NCBI RefSeq assembly: GCF_900094805.1
Contig: NZ_FMAT01000002.1
Coordinates: forward strand, 513,831-577,830
DNA length: 64,000 nt
Source of the DNA: Arthrobacter sp. NIO-1057
GTDB taxonomy: Bacteria; Actinomycetota; Actinomycetes; Actinomycetales; Micrococcaceae
Direction of reading: 5' to 3'
Position numbers and translations under genes: made by a program. This document shows positions 16,898-25,764 of the stretch, in pieces (the stretch's first letter is position 1; the number at the start of each line of letters is the position of its first letter). The notes beneath the pieces are model-generated. The model ran no database searches and was not told where the DNA came from. It was given only the letters and a program-made list of their open reading frames with translations.

Positions 16898-16949
16898 ATA
16901 CGAAACTTCAGTTTCCTATTATGCTATTTTGTTATCGAAGTCACGTCAA
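16898..16949 (-). promoter_or_regulatory. Promoter and palindromic operator of the guanidinobutyrase operon
   Basis: Minus-strand promoter TTGACG (16944-16949), 17 bp spacer, TAGCAT (16921-16926). Directly downstream, over the start site, lies a 22-bp palindrome at 16898-16919: ATA, one unpaired base, GAAACT-TC-AGTTTC, one unpaired base, TAT. The half-sites resemble those of the palindrome in front of the XRE-cupin regulator, so that regulator is the likely binder. Confidence 0.6.
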
Positions 16950-16999
16950 GATACACGCACCCAAATCTGAGACTATTACCCATAAACCCGCTTAATGAA

Positions 17000-17036
17000 T
17001 TAGATGCCGTGACCCTATAAGGGTCACGGCATCTAA
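17000..17036. terminator. Perfect 17-bp inverted repeat, probable terminator
   Basis: A perfect 17-bp stem (starting TTAGATGCCGTG) with a 3-nt loop lies between the guanidinobutyrase promoter and the end of the membrane-protein gene read on the minus strand. There is no long T run on either side, so it may work as a weak or factor-assisted terminator or protect a 3' end. Confidence 0.55.
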
Positions 17037-17106
17037 CAAAGTGCAATCGGTGCAAAACCTGCCTTCAAAGATCCGCCCTGCATTTCTGCTGCGCAGGAAT
17101 CCGGAC

Positions 17107-17532
17107 TTAAGACAAGGGTGGTTCGCAGTAGTTTTTGATACTGGCCTTAACAAGTGAACGGTCAAGCTCATGGATGGCCACCGCAAATCCAGCAGAAAGC
17201 ACCAAGGACTTCAGCATGAGTTCCGAAAGGTCATCGGCCACATAGACCAACTGAATGGGGCCCACAAGAATGAGCAAGATGATCATCCACAGGCCATAGG
17301 ACCAGGAAACATGAGATTGAGCCATTTGCGGGAAGCGGGCGCGACGTCGAATCGTGCGTAGCCCGATGACCACAATCACCACGGCGATAATGGCTGCGCC
17401 AATGAAAAAGAAATTACGTTGCGTGCGAATCCACGTCAGGGTGGTGCCGGCAAGAACGCCAACAAGCACCGAAGCCCACCAGCCGATGCAACGGAGCTGA
17501 TCCCGTGCACCAGTTTCCTCGCTTGTCCTCAC
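17107..17532 (-). CDS. Small integral membrane protein, unknown function
   Basis: 141 residues from a GTG at 17532, chosen because AGGAG lies 4 nt upstream; the frame extends further but without a start signal. About four predicted helices: WWASVLVGVLAGTTLTWI, FFFIGAAIIAVVIVVIGL, YGLWMIILLILVGPIQLVY and LMLKSLVLSAGFAVAI. A basic loop RTIRRRARFP lies between helices 2 and 3. No family recognised. It sits about 100 bp downstream of the XRE-cupin regulator on the same strand and is followed by a perfect inverted repeat. Confidence 0.6.
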   Translation of the reverse strand: MRTSEETGARDQLRCIGWWASVLVGVLAGTTLTWIRTQRNFFFIGAAIIAVVIVVIGLRTIRRRARFPQMAQSHVSWSYGLWMIILLILVGPIQLVYVADDLSELMLKSLVLSAGFAVAIHELDRSLVKASIKNYCEPPLS

Positions 17533-17628
17533 GCCACTCCTATCAATCACCGCACTCAGTGCGCACGATGAGCACACCTTTTTAGAATACGCGCTTGGCA
17601 ACGCAGCACCGAATAGGTTCCAAACAGA

Positions 17629-18192
17629 TCAGAGGATCAAAGTCCACGTCACCAAAGCGACTTCATCGGACTCGTTTTCCCAGCTATGCGGTTCCCGCCC
17701 GGAAAAAGTCATGGTGTCACCGGCCTCAAGTTCAACGCGCTGCTCAGGCAGAACGAGGGTGAACCTTCCGGCAATCACATGCAGCACTTCTAATTCGCAA
17801 TCCACCGAATACAACTCAGCTTCGCCGGCACCCTTAGGCGCGATTTCAGCTCTGATCATCTGTACCCGTTTTTCACCGCGCGGAGTCACCAGCTGTTCGG
17901 TAATCCCATCACCGCCCAAGGACACCCGCGGTGCTTCTTGAAGCCGAACCAACATGGTTTCGGGCACTTCGAATAGCGTCCCCACCTCAATGCCCAGCAC
18001 CTCGCACAGCTTCAGCAGTGTTGACACCGAAGGGCTTGTCAAATCTCGCTCCACCCGCGAAAGAAACCCCTTCGTTAATCCGGAAAGCTCGGCCACTTGG
18101 TCGATAGTCATGCGCTGTCGCTGACGCACCCCACGCAACCGAGAACCAATATTGATTGCAGCGCCACTTGATTCCACGGGCAGGGTTTTCAT
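17629..18192 (-). CDS. XRE-family regulator with C-terminal cupin domain
   Basis: 187 residues: helix-turn-helix at about 15-70 (RLRGVRQRQRMTIDQVAEL, KGFLSRVERDLTSPSVSTLLKL) followed by a cupin barrel (VDCELEVLHVIAGRFTLVL, LEAGDTMTFSGREPHSWEN). This PuuR/SutR-like architecture commonly controls amine, amino-acid or osmolyte catabolism. It lies just upstream of the guanidinobutyrase module, and operator-like palindromes sharing TAG-N-AAAC half-sites are found before its own gene and before guanidinobutyrase, so autoregulation plus control of that operon is likely (inferred). Confidence 0.85.
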   Translation of the reverse strand: MKTLPVESSGAAINIGSRLRGVRQRQRMTIDQVAELSGLTKGFLSRVERDLTSPSVSTLLKLCEVLGIEVGTLFEVPETMLVRLQEAPRVSLGGDGITEQLVTPRGEKRVQMIRAEIAPKGAGEAELYSVDCELEVLHVIAGRFTLVLPEQRVELEAGDTMTFSGREPHSWENESDEVALVTWTLIL

Positions 18193-18266
18193 GCATTCAC
18201 TCCATCGGGTCGTTCGTTAGGGCACACCAGGCAACGATTGAGCGATTCAAGGGTTCACCGCGGCGA

Positions 18267-18283
18267 GTTTACTAATAGTAAAC
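18267..18283. promoter_or_regulatory. Perfect palindrome upstream of the XRE-cupin gene
   Basis: GTTTACTA-A-TAGTAAAC, 8-bp arms around one central base. On the minus strand it directly follows a -10-like TATGCT, the same geometry as at the guanidinobutyrase promoter. It also lies about 85 bp before dinB on the other strand. Confidence 0.6.
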
Positions 18284-18367
18284 AGAGCATAGCGCCCACC
18301 CTGCAAATATGCTGTGTCTCACACGCTTCATACTCAAGGCACGTACATACTTACTTAGACTCTGTGC

Positions 18368-18952
18368 ATGGATCACCGCAAAGAACTCCTGCAGGAATAT
18401 CTCTCCGATGCCCGCGAAGCCATCGTCTACAAGGCCCAAGGCCTGAACGATCAGCTGGCGCGTAAACCACTAACCCCCACGGGAACTCATATCCTTGGTG
18501 TAATCCATCATCTGGCCATTACCGAATACGGATACTTCGGACAGTGCCTGAACCGCACCATTGATGACCCCTATATCCAAAACCTCTTAGACATCGACGA
18601 TCCGCAAACCGATTTCCTCCCTCCGGCCCAGTTCAGCGCCGCGAAGATCATCGAGCTCTACCAAGAATCGACGGCTTTCGCCGACGCAGGGATCCGGGCC
18701 TTGCCTCTGAACGCGCCGGCGGAAGTTCCGTGGTGGATTCGCCGAAGCCACACCACCCTCGAACATCTCATGGTGCACATGATCGCTGAAACTTCTCGGC
18801 ACGCTGGCCATCTTGATATCGTGCGCGAACAGCTTGATGGTTTCGTAGGTTTACGCGAGGCGGCCCCAAACCTCCCCGACTATTCATCGGCTCAATGGGC
18901 CGAGCAATACGAAGCGATCGACCGCCTCGCCACTAACAAAACTCAAGAGTGA
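18368..18952 (+). CDS. DinB-family protein (DUF664-like)
   Basis: Four-helix-bundle protein of 194 residues. Family signs are the N-terminal helix around LLQEYLSDAREAIVYKAQGL, GTHILGVIHHLAITEYGYF and HTTLEHLMVHMIAETSRHAGHLDIVREQLDG, which supply the three metal-binding His. Many actinobacterial members use mycothiol as cofactor in detoxification, but the substrate is unknown. A TAGACT hexamer ends 6 nt before the ATG, suggesting a leaderless mRNA. The XRE-cupin palindrome lies in the shared divergent region. Confidence 0.82.
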   Translation: MDHRKELLQEYLSDAREAIVYKAQGLNDQLARKPLTPTGTHILGVIHHLAITEYGYFGQCLNRTIDDPYIQNLLDIDDPQTDFLPPAQFSAAKIIELYQESTAFADAGIRALPLNAPAEVPWWIRRSHTTLEHLMVHMIAETSRHAGHLDIVREQLDGFVGLREAAPNLPDYSSAQWAEQYEAIDRLATNKTQE

Positions 18953-19151
18953 GCACCGGAACAAGTCACATTACGGAACAGATCTTCATTCTGCGTAGCA
19001 CCGGCGGGTAGCATCACAAGTGTTGCTTCACGAGACACGGCGTTAAGCTCCGACTAGCCGTGCACCAACCCCAGATTCATGGGTGGTTCGGATGAAGAAG
19101 CGGTCCGTTCACTCACTGTGTTCGGGCAAGAACTCAGCGAGAGCACATCAC

Positions 19152-19418
19152 ATGGCATATTCTGTTCTGCCCATCCTCGACCGCCAAACCGGTCAAGTGC
19201 AATTTAAGTTCCAAGGCCAATGGCTGATCCGCTACGTTGATAACCCCGGAGAACTAGAACAATTACTAGCCCGCTGCGCACGTTCCCCCCTCTTCAATCC
19301 TGATTCCTCTGAGCTGGTCCTTGGTGTGGCCACGGCCGGGCAATCACAGGGGCGCAGCATTGCTTTTAGCCTTGCCAAATTCCCAAGCCTGAAGCCCCTC
19401 ACTAAACTTGGTAGCTGA
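19152..19418 (+). CDS. Hypothetical protein
   Basis: 88 residues from the ATG at 19152 (MAYSVLPILDRQTGQVQF...). The frame stays open further upstream, but that part looks non-coding. No domain recognised; compact mix of strands and a helix (GELEQLLARCARSPLF) without membrane segments. It precedes the ferritin-like membrane gene by about 50 bp. Moderate support only. Confidence 0.45.
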   Translation: MAYSVLPILDRQTGQVQFKFQGQWLIRYVDNPGELEQLLARCARSPLFNPDSSELVLGVATAGQSQGRSIAFSLAKFPSLKPLTKLGS

Positions 19419-19470
19419 CCCGTTCACCGAGTTTCGCTAAGAAATTCGACCTGCCAAGAGAGCTGTTTTC

Positions 19471-20577
19471 GTGATGTCGAACCCGTCAACAACCGAACCG
19501 ACTCGTGCCCAAATCCAACGATGGCGAAAGTACCTCGCCGATGAAGTCGCCGAAGGCGCCATCTACCGAACCCTCGCCCATAAGAAAACCGGGCAGGAAA
19601 AACAGATCCTATTGGGTCTGGCCGAAGCCGAAGCCCGGCATGAGGAACACTGGCGGTCCAAGCTTGGAGAACATTTCAAGCCTGTGCGCCCATCATTGCG
19701 CCGTACCATCCTGCGTTTCCTCGCTCGCAACTTCGGCTCAGTCTTTGTCCTGGCTATGGCACAGCGCTCCGAGAGCAGCTCGCCTTACCGTAATGACAAA
19801 GACGCGACCGCGCAAATGGCCGCCGACGAACAGGTCCACGAAGAGGTAGTTCGTGCGTTGGCCACCGCCGGTCGCGCTCAGCTCTCAGGCAATTTCCGTG
19901 CAGCAGTATTTGGCGCCAATGATGGGTTGGTCTCCAACCTGGCACTGATCATGGGTATCGGGGCCACCGGCGTTTCCTCCACCTTTGTGCTCTTCTCCGG
20001 TATCGCCGGGCTCTTGGCCGGTGCGCTATCCATGGCAGCTGGCGAGTTCGTCTCCGTGCGTTCCCAGCGTGAGCTACTCACCGCCTCTCGGCCCACCCAG
20101 GTCACGCTCACCGCGGCCCCCAACCTCGACTTGGATTCCAACGAGTTGGTGCTGATCTATAAGGCCCGCGGTATGAACGATGAGGATGCAGAACACCGCG
20201 CCGCCGAGCGCATGGGAATGTTCACCTGTGACTGCAACCCGTCGTTCTCCTTAAACCCTGAGGAACGCTCAGAGGAATTAGAAAGCGAACACGAAGAGCT
20301 TGGCTCTGCCACCGGCGCGGCGTTCACATCCTTCTGCCTCTTCGCTTCAGGTGCCGTCGTTCCGATCCTGCCCTACATCTTCGGGCTCAGCGGTCTTACC
20401 GCAGTGGCCATCTCCGTTGTCTTGGTGGGTATCGCCTTGATGATCACCGGCGCAATCGTTGGATTGCTCTCGGGCGCTTCCCCACTGAAGCGTGGCCTGC
20501 GCCAGCTGGCCATCGGTTGGGGTGCCGCCGCAGTGACGTACTGCCTGGGTCTGCTCTTCGACGTACAGGTCGGCTAA
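19471..20577 (+). CDS. Membrane-bound ferritin-like protein: erythrin domain fused to VIT1/CCC1 transporter domain
   Basis: 368 residues. The N-terminal 130 residues form a rubrerythrin/erythrin-type helical domain with diiron-like residues (DEVAEGAIYRTLAHK, LAEAEARHEEHW, AADEQVHEEVVRAL). The rest is a CCC1/VIT-like membrane domain (FGANDGLVSNLALIMGIGAT, LLAGALSMAAGEFVSVRSQREL, and three more helices). This layout matches MbfA iron/manganese exporters, which protect against iron and peroxide stress. The loop between membrane helices carries CDCNPSF, an unusual Cys pair. Start: the GTG at 19471 and the ATG at 19474 are adjacent and cannot be separated by eye. A strong terminator follows. Confidence 0.83.
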   Translation: MMSNPSTTEPTRAQIQRWRKYLADEVAEGAIYRTLAHKKTGQEKQILLGLAEAEARHEEHWRSKLGEHFKPVRPSLRRTILRFLARNFGSVFVLAMAQRSESSSPYRNDKDATAQMAADEQVHEEVVRALATAGRAQLSGNFRAAVFGANDGLVSNLALIMGIGATGVSSTFVLFSGIAGLLAGALSMAAGEFVSVRSQRELLTASRPTQVTLTAAPNLDLDSNELVLIYKARGMNDEDAEHRAAERMGMFTCDCNPSFSLNPEERSEELESEHEELGSATGAAFTSFCLFASGAVVPILPYIFGLSGLTAVAISVVLVGIALMITGAIVGLLSGASPLKRGLRQLAIGWGAAAVTYCLGLLFDVQVG

Positions 20578-20601
20578 CCAGATCATTCATCGCAGCAAAA
20601 A

Positions 20602-20640
20602 GAACAACCTCGCTTTCCATCTCGGGGAGCGAGGTTGTTC
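20602..20640. terminator. Hairpin terminator between convergent genes
   Basis: GAACAACCTCGCT pairs perfectly (13 bp) with AGCGAGGTTGTTC, followed by GTTTCTC on the plus strand. On the minus strand TTTTTGC follows. Serves the ferritin-like gene and the LOG gene. Confidence 0.8.
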
Positions 20641-20651
20641 GTTTCTCAGCG

Positions 20652-21831
20652 CTACCAGCGTGTACGACGGCGCAACGTGCCCATGGACTTAATGAACTCC
20701 ATGGCCTCGGCCGCGGTATCCACGAGCGCTATTCTTTCTTCCATCACTCGTTCGGAAGCCAGTGCCTTGAGCAATGGCCACGCGGGCATGGTCTTGGTCC
20801 AATACTCACGCCCGAGTAGAACCATAGGCACCACGCGTGCACCGGTGGCGTAGTAGTTTTCGCAAGCATCCTGGAAGATTTCTTGCACCGTACCGGCTGC
20901 CCCGGGCAAGACCACCAACCCACCCGTGGACTGTTCCAAGAGCACCGCTTCGCGGATGGAATTGGTGAAGAACTTTGCGATCTTCGTTGCAAAAAGATTG
21001 GGTGGTTCATGCCCGTAAAACCATGTGGGTACACCCAGAGATTCTCTGGCACTGGGAAAGCGTTCTTTGACGGCGAGTGCGGTGCGGGCCCAGCTGGTGC
21101 GCTGGTGAGTGGCATTAGGCTGTGAAGCTAGCATCTGGAGAGCAAGTTCAATCTCTTGTGGCTTGTAGTCTGCCAACCACGCTCCAGCATTGGCTGCTTC
21201 CATGGCTCCCGGCCCCCCCGCCGGTGGCCACCGCATAACCGTTCTGGGTAATCATTTGCCCTAGTTGTACCGTGTGCGCGTATTGATCTGAACCGCGGAG
21301 CATGGCGTGCCCACCCATCACACCGATCAAAGGAGTCTCTTTGAATACTCCCTCATAGACTTCGGCAACAAGGGCCTGCCCCACATGGTGATCGTGCATG
21401 GTTCGTGCCATGGCATCATCAGAATTCAACGCAGCAGTCGCAGTGTGCTGTTGTGAATAGGCGTAAATCTTCGCGTCCGGCACCTGCTCGTAGTTGGATG
21501 TTTTGATCCCGGCATAGAGTTCGTCCGGGGTGTACAAATCTCGTGCCGTAGTTTCAAAAGGCAGTTCCTTGCCAGAACTCATACATAGTCCACCGGTGGC
21601 TTGTACTAGTTCTCGTCCCTGAACGGAATACTGACAGTCGATAAAGATCGCTTCGGATAGGTCCAGGGAACGCAGCACGGAGTCCCTCTCGCGCAGATCG
21701 ACGCGATGCACGCGCCAACTAAATCCACGGGTGTGACGGGAGGCTAATGCTTCGGCGGCCAACCGATCAAACTCGTTGAGCGAGGTAATATTGACCGCTC
21801 TTGCCGGTAGGTAGGGCCAGATATGGGACAT
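20652..21831 (-). pseudogene. LOG-family (lysine decarboxylase-like) protein, frameshifted in a G7 run
   Basis: Two overlapping minus-strand frames encode the halves of one protein. The first, from the ATG at 21831, runs through a domain typical of PpnN-like long LOG proteins and reaches VMGGHAMLRGSDQYAHTVQL...GYAVATGGG. The second continues with GPGAMEAANAGAWLADYKP and carries LPGAAGTVQEIFQDACENYY, the LOG nucleotide-binding signature. The switch point is seven G residues (plus-strand C7 at 21213-21219); with six the frame would read ATGGGPGAMEAANAG as expected. Restored length is about 392 residues. The family cleaves nucleoside monophosphates to base and ribose-5-phosphate. It may be a true pseudogene, a slippage-regulated gene or a sequencing error. 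Confidence 0.85.
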
Positions 21832-21917
21832 GCGTCAACGCTACGTCACAGCTAGTGATTATTCACAGACATGCCCTTCAACTTTCACCACGGGCCGGAA
21901 CGTGAAACGATGAGAGG

Positions 21918-24900
21918 ATGAGTGATTCTGTTCCACCAACCATCGACGCCCGCCACTTGCTGCGCTACCTGGGCGACGTCCCTTTCTTTTACGGAAAGAA
22001 CATTGCTGCTGAAGAAAATTCGGTAGTTGACGTGGAGTTTGATGAATCGACTCGGCAAATCGAGGGCACTGTCCGTGCCAACGACGAAGAGTTCTCGCCG
22101 ATGGTCCAGGTTCATCAGGTCGACGACGAGTGGAAAATCGAACTGTGCGAATGCACCTGTGACAAGCCGGGTATCTGCCCACACATTGCAGCCTTGGCGA
22201 TAGTCTCGAACAAGATTGCTTCTCTGCCCCGCGCCGTCGCCGTGTCAGAAGAAAAAACTTCAGCCGCATGGGCCCAGCAAATTGACTCGTGGTTTGAACC
22301 ATCCGAACCTGGACCTGCCGATGGGTTACTCGGTTCACAGAATGACCCGGTAGTGGCCATGGGTCTGCAGTTCATGCTCTTTGACGCGAAGAACGCCACT
22401 CAGCAACAGCAGTGGATGCCCACCGGCAGCATTCCACACCCCACACGCAATAAGCGCTTCCGTCTGGGAGTCCGCCCGATGGTCCGTAATTCTGAGGGTC
22501 GTTGGGTTCGCGGGCAGCTGCGCTGGACCACCCTAGGTTTCAAGACCTACGGCTGGAACTTATTGCGCGCGCAGCATCACTGGTTCACCCGTTTTGCGTC
22601 CATGGCGCGTAGCGATACCCAATTGCAGTTCAAAGTCGACGAAGACTGGCTATTCATGGATGAGTATGCCTCCGAACTGCTGTGGCCACTGCTTGAACAG
22701 GCACAAGAACTGGGCATTGCACTCATTTCTACGCGCACCGAGCAGCGTATTCGCATCATTGATCACGCCAGCTTCAGCATGCAGGCAGCCCTGAATGACG
22801 GGAACCTGCAACTGGGCGGCATCCTGCATATCGATGGTCAAGACTTGGCGCTAGACCCTGACTCCCCTAGCGGGGTCATCGCAGATCATGGTTTCTACGC
22901 ACAGCTCGGTTCACCCGATGAAATCTGGTTGGCTCCTAGCCAGGAACCGATCGCAGAGGCTCATCGTCGCTGGTACATTGACCGCCGGTCGGTGACTATT
23001 CCAGTGCCTGAAATCGATAGCTTCTTTGAATCTACCTACCCACGCTTGGCCCGTCGCTTTGAGCTTCACAGCACCAGCGAGGACCTGGTGCTTCCCGATC
23101 TTAAGCCTCCTTACGTGCAGGCCAATGTCACCTACAAGCGCGACCTCAACGACAAGGGCGAGCCCAATGACTCGGCAACCCTGGAGTTCCAGATCCGCTA
23201 TCCCGGTGTTCCGGATCAGCAAGAAGTCTATGATTTTGAAGCTGAGCAGCAGCTTCGCGCAGCTATTGATGAGGTCTTCCAACAGACCACAGAAACGGGA
23301 AACCCTGACCTCTCCCCCAAGTTCTATTCGGGGGAAAGCGTCATTTCCTTTGTTTCTGAACTCTTGCCTGCCATCGAAGCGTTGCCCGTCGTCAAGCTCA
23401 ATGAAAAGGGCACCCGTCCAGTCTTCCGGCAGTTGCGCGAGCTTCCGCAGTTGAAGATCAATGCGGTCAATCATGAACGCACGGACTGGTTGGACCTGGG
23501 ATTGCTGATCTCCGTGGGTGACCACGAAGTGCCTTTTTCTCAGATTGTTGAAGCCATGAGCAACGGTCAGATGAAGATCAAGCTGCCGGACAATACGTGG
23601 TTCTCACTGAACCAGCCGCTGTTCGCCAAGCTCAAGGCTCTGGTCGATGAAGCCCAGGCGCTGAATGACAAGCCGAAGGAAGGCGATCTGAAGCTCACCG
23701 TCTTCCAGATTTCCCTCTTTGAAGAACTCGACGAACTCGCCGAAGGGATCGACGGGGCAGATTTGTTCATCGGACGCATGCGTTCCTTACTCAAGGTTGC
23801 CGAGGGCGAGCAGGCGATGGTCCCCGAGACCCTCAATGCACAATTGCGCCCCTACCAGGTTGAAGGCTTCCGTTGGCTAAGCCGCCTCTATGAGGGTGGT
23901 TTTGGCGGAATCCTGGCCGACGATATGGGCCTGGGTAAAACCTTGCAGACGATTGCGCTGATCCTGCACGCTCACGGGCTGTGGAGCGATAGCGAGGCCT
24001 GCGCCAAGCTTCCAGCAGGTCAGCGAACTCCGGCTCCGTTCCTTGTCGTTGCGCCAAGCTCGGTCGTATCTAACTGGGAAACGGAAGTTAAGCGATTCGC
24101 CCCGAGCCTTCGTGTGACCAGCATCGAGGGCACGATGAGTTCGCCGCATCAGCTCAGTGATCTGGCGGAGAACTACGACGTCATCCTGACCACGTATACC
24201 CTGTTGCGTTTGAATGACGAGATTTACGAGTCCCAGCGCTTTGCCGGGTTGATTCTGGATGAAGCACAGTTCGTGAAGAACCGCTCCACCAAGGCTCACC
24301 GTACGGCCGTGAACCTGCAGACCAACTTCAAGCTGGCGGTTACCGGTACTCCAATGGAGAATAACCTCTCCGAGCTCGGTGCACTGCTATCGTTGGTGGC
24401 ACCTGCGCTGTTCTTGAATACGAGTCGTTTCAATCGCCAGTTCGCCCGCCCCATTGAGGTCTTGGGCGATAAGGACACACTGGCCTTGCTGCAGCGACGG
24501 ATCAAACCGTTTATGTTGCGACGCACTAAAGAATCAGTGGTCCTAGACTTGCCTGCCAAGCAGGAGCAACAGCTACTTGTTCGCCTTTCCGATGAGCACC
24601 AGCATGTTTACGACACACACCTGAACCGCGAACGTCAGAAGATCCTGCACTTGGTTGAGGATCTGGACCGTAACCGTTTCACGATTTTCCAGTCGCTGAC
24701 CCATCTGCGCATGCTCGCGTTGGAACCTTCACTGGTTGATCCTGAACTTGCCGATGTCTCTGGTTCAAAGCTGGAGGCGTTATTTGACCAGCTCGATGAT
24801 GTTTTGGGTGAAGGCCACCGTGCACTGATCTTCAGCCAGTTCACTTCGTACCTGAAGGTGTTGGCCGACAAGCTGACCGAACGCGGGGTGAATTTTGTGT

Positions 24901-25265
24901 ATCTCGATGGAAATACCCGAAATCGTTCTAAGGTCATTGAGCAGTTTAAGGATGGCGAAGCTCCGCTGTTCTTGATCTCGCTCAAGGCCGGTGGTTTCGG
25001 TTTGAACCTGACCGAAGCGGACTACTGCTTCCTGCTAGATCCTTGGTGGAACCCTGCAGTAGAAGCACAGGCCATTGACCGTACTCACCGTATTGGTCAG
25101 ACTCGTCAGGTGATGGTCTATCGGATGATCTCGCAGGGCACCATCGAGGAAAAGGTGGTGGCCTTGCAGGAGAGCAAGCGTAAGTTGATCTCTACCGTCA
25201 TGGATGAGGCCGATGGGTTCTCCAAAGCACTTACCGCACAAGATATTAGGGGCCTGCTCGAGTAA
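21918..25265 (+). CDS. SNF2-family DEAD/DEAH-box helicase with SWIM zinc finger
   Basis: 1115 residues. An N-terminal SWIM zinc finger (C77-x-C79-x7-C87-x-H89) is followed by a long middle region, then the SNF2 ATPase core. Motif I is GGILADDMGLGKTLQTIAL, motif II LILDEAQFVKN, motif III region AVTGTPMENNLSELGALL. The C-terminal helicase lobe has LIFSQFTSYLKVL, LISLKAGGFGLNLTEADY, DPWWNPAVEAQAIDRTHRIGQ. Such SWIM-SNF2 proteins are widespread in actinobacteria and are thought to be DNA translocases in repair or transcription (RapA-like), but this is not established. It stands alone on its strand. Confidence 0.92.
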   Translation: MSDSVPPTIDARHLLRYLGDVPFFYGKNIAAEENSVVDVEFDESTRQIEGTVRANDEEFSPMVQVHQVDDEWKIELCECTCDKPGICPHIAALAIVSNKIASLPRAVAVSEEKTSAAWAQQIDSWFEPSEPGPADGLLGSQNDPVVAMGLQFMLFDAKNATQQQQWMPTGSIPHPTRNKRFRLGVRPMVRNSEGRWVRGQLRWTTLGFKTYGWNLLRAQHHWFTRFASMARSDTQLQFKVDEDWLFMDEYASELLWPLLEQAQELGIALISTRTEQRIRIIDHASFSMQAALNDGNLQLGGILHIDGQDLALDPDSPSGVIADHGFYAQLGSPDEIWLAPSQEPIAEAHRRWYIDRRSVTIPVPEIDSFFESTYPRLARRFELHSTSEDLVLPDLKPPYVQANVTYKRDLNDKGEPNDSATLEFQIRYPGVPDQQEVYDFEAEQQLRAAIDEVFQQTTETGNPDLSPKFYSGESVISFVSELLPAIEALPVVKLNEKGTRPVFRQLRELPQLKINAVNHERTDWLDLGLLISVGDHEVPFSQIVEAMSNGQMKIKLPDNTWFSLNQPLFAKLKALVDEAQALNDKPKEGDLKLTVFQISLFEELDELAEGIDGADLFIGRMRSLLKVAEGEQAMVPETLNAQLRPYQVEGFRWLSRLYEGGFGGILADDMGLGKTLQTIALILHAHGLWSDSEACAKLPAGQRTPAPFLVVAPSSVVSNWETEVKRFAPSLRVTSIEGTMSSPHQLSDLAENYDVILTTYTLLRLNDEIYESQRFAGLILDEAQFVKNRSTKAHRTAVNLQTNFKLAVTGTPMENNLSELGALLSLVAPALFLNTSRFNRQFARPIEVLGDKDTLALLQRRIKPFMLRRTKESVVLDLPAKQEQQLLVRLSDEHQHVYDTHLNRERQKILHLVEDLDRNRFTIFQSLTHLRMLALEPSLVDPELADVSGSKLEALFDQLDDVLGEGHRALIFSQFTSYLKVLADKLTERGVNFVYLDGNTRNRSKVIEQFKDGEAPLFLISLKAGGFGLNLTEADYCFLLDPWWNPAVEAQAIDRTHRIGQTRQVMVYRMISQGTIEEKVVALQESKRKLISTVMDEADGFSKALTAQDIRGLLE

Positions 25266-25427
25266 CAGGTTGATTAATTCTCTGGGAATAAGAGGCGTCT
25301 ACCGGCCGGACGCGATATATTCAGTATGTCAGTTGGTATGCGCTAAGCCACACATAGTGCGCCCATCGGTCAGCGGCTTAGGCGGATCCTCGCTGGAGCG
25401 AAACGAACGATAAAGGCGGTAATAACC

Positions 25428-25712
25428 GTGTCCCTGATCAAGTCGGAGACTATCAGTACACCGGATGACGACTGGATGCGTGCGTCGGTACGTACCGAAA
25501 AGGATCGTGTGGTCATTGAAACTGATCAGCAACGCCTGTCTCTGGAAAACGACAGGCTGCTGGAAAAGGTTCATCGGGTCCTAGCATCACCACTCGAAGA
25601 GATTTTTTACAACCCCAAGCACAGGATGCTTCTGATCCCAGGTGCTTTCGCCTTTATAGGTTCGTCTTTCCTGAGGATCGATGATGATGCGACCGTTGGC
25701 CTGCGAAGCTAA
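25428..25712 (+). CDS. Hypothetical protein
   Basis: 94 residues from a GTG at 25428. The N-terminal two thirds are charged and probably helical (DQQRLSLENDRLLEKVHRVLASPLEEIF); then a short hydrophobic stretch LLIPGAFAFIGSSFL and a charged tail. Codon choice looks like coding sequence. No family recognised and no clear ribosome binding site, so support is moderate. A terminator follows 16 bp after the stop. Confidence 0.45.
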   Translation: MSLIKSETISTPDDDWMRASVRTEKDRVVIETDQQRLSLENDRLLEKVHRVLASPLEEIFYNPKHRMLLIPGAFAFIGSSFLRIDDDATVGLRS

Positions 25713-25727
25713 GAACAATCCTGATCG

Positions 25728-25764
25728 TGCCCCAAGGCGCCCACTCGGCGCTCTTGGGGCATTT
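25728..25764 (+). terminator. Hairpin terminator
   Basis: TGCCCCAAGGCGCC, loop CACTC, GGCGCTCTTGGGGCA, then ATTT. Nearly perfect 14-bp stem with one bulge, right after the small hypothetical gene. Confidence 0.65.
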
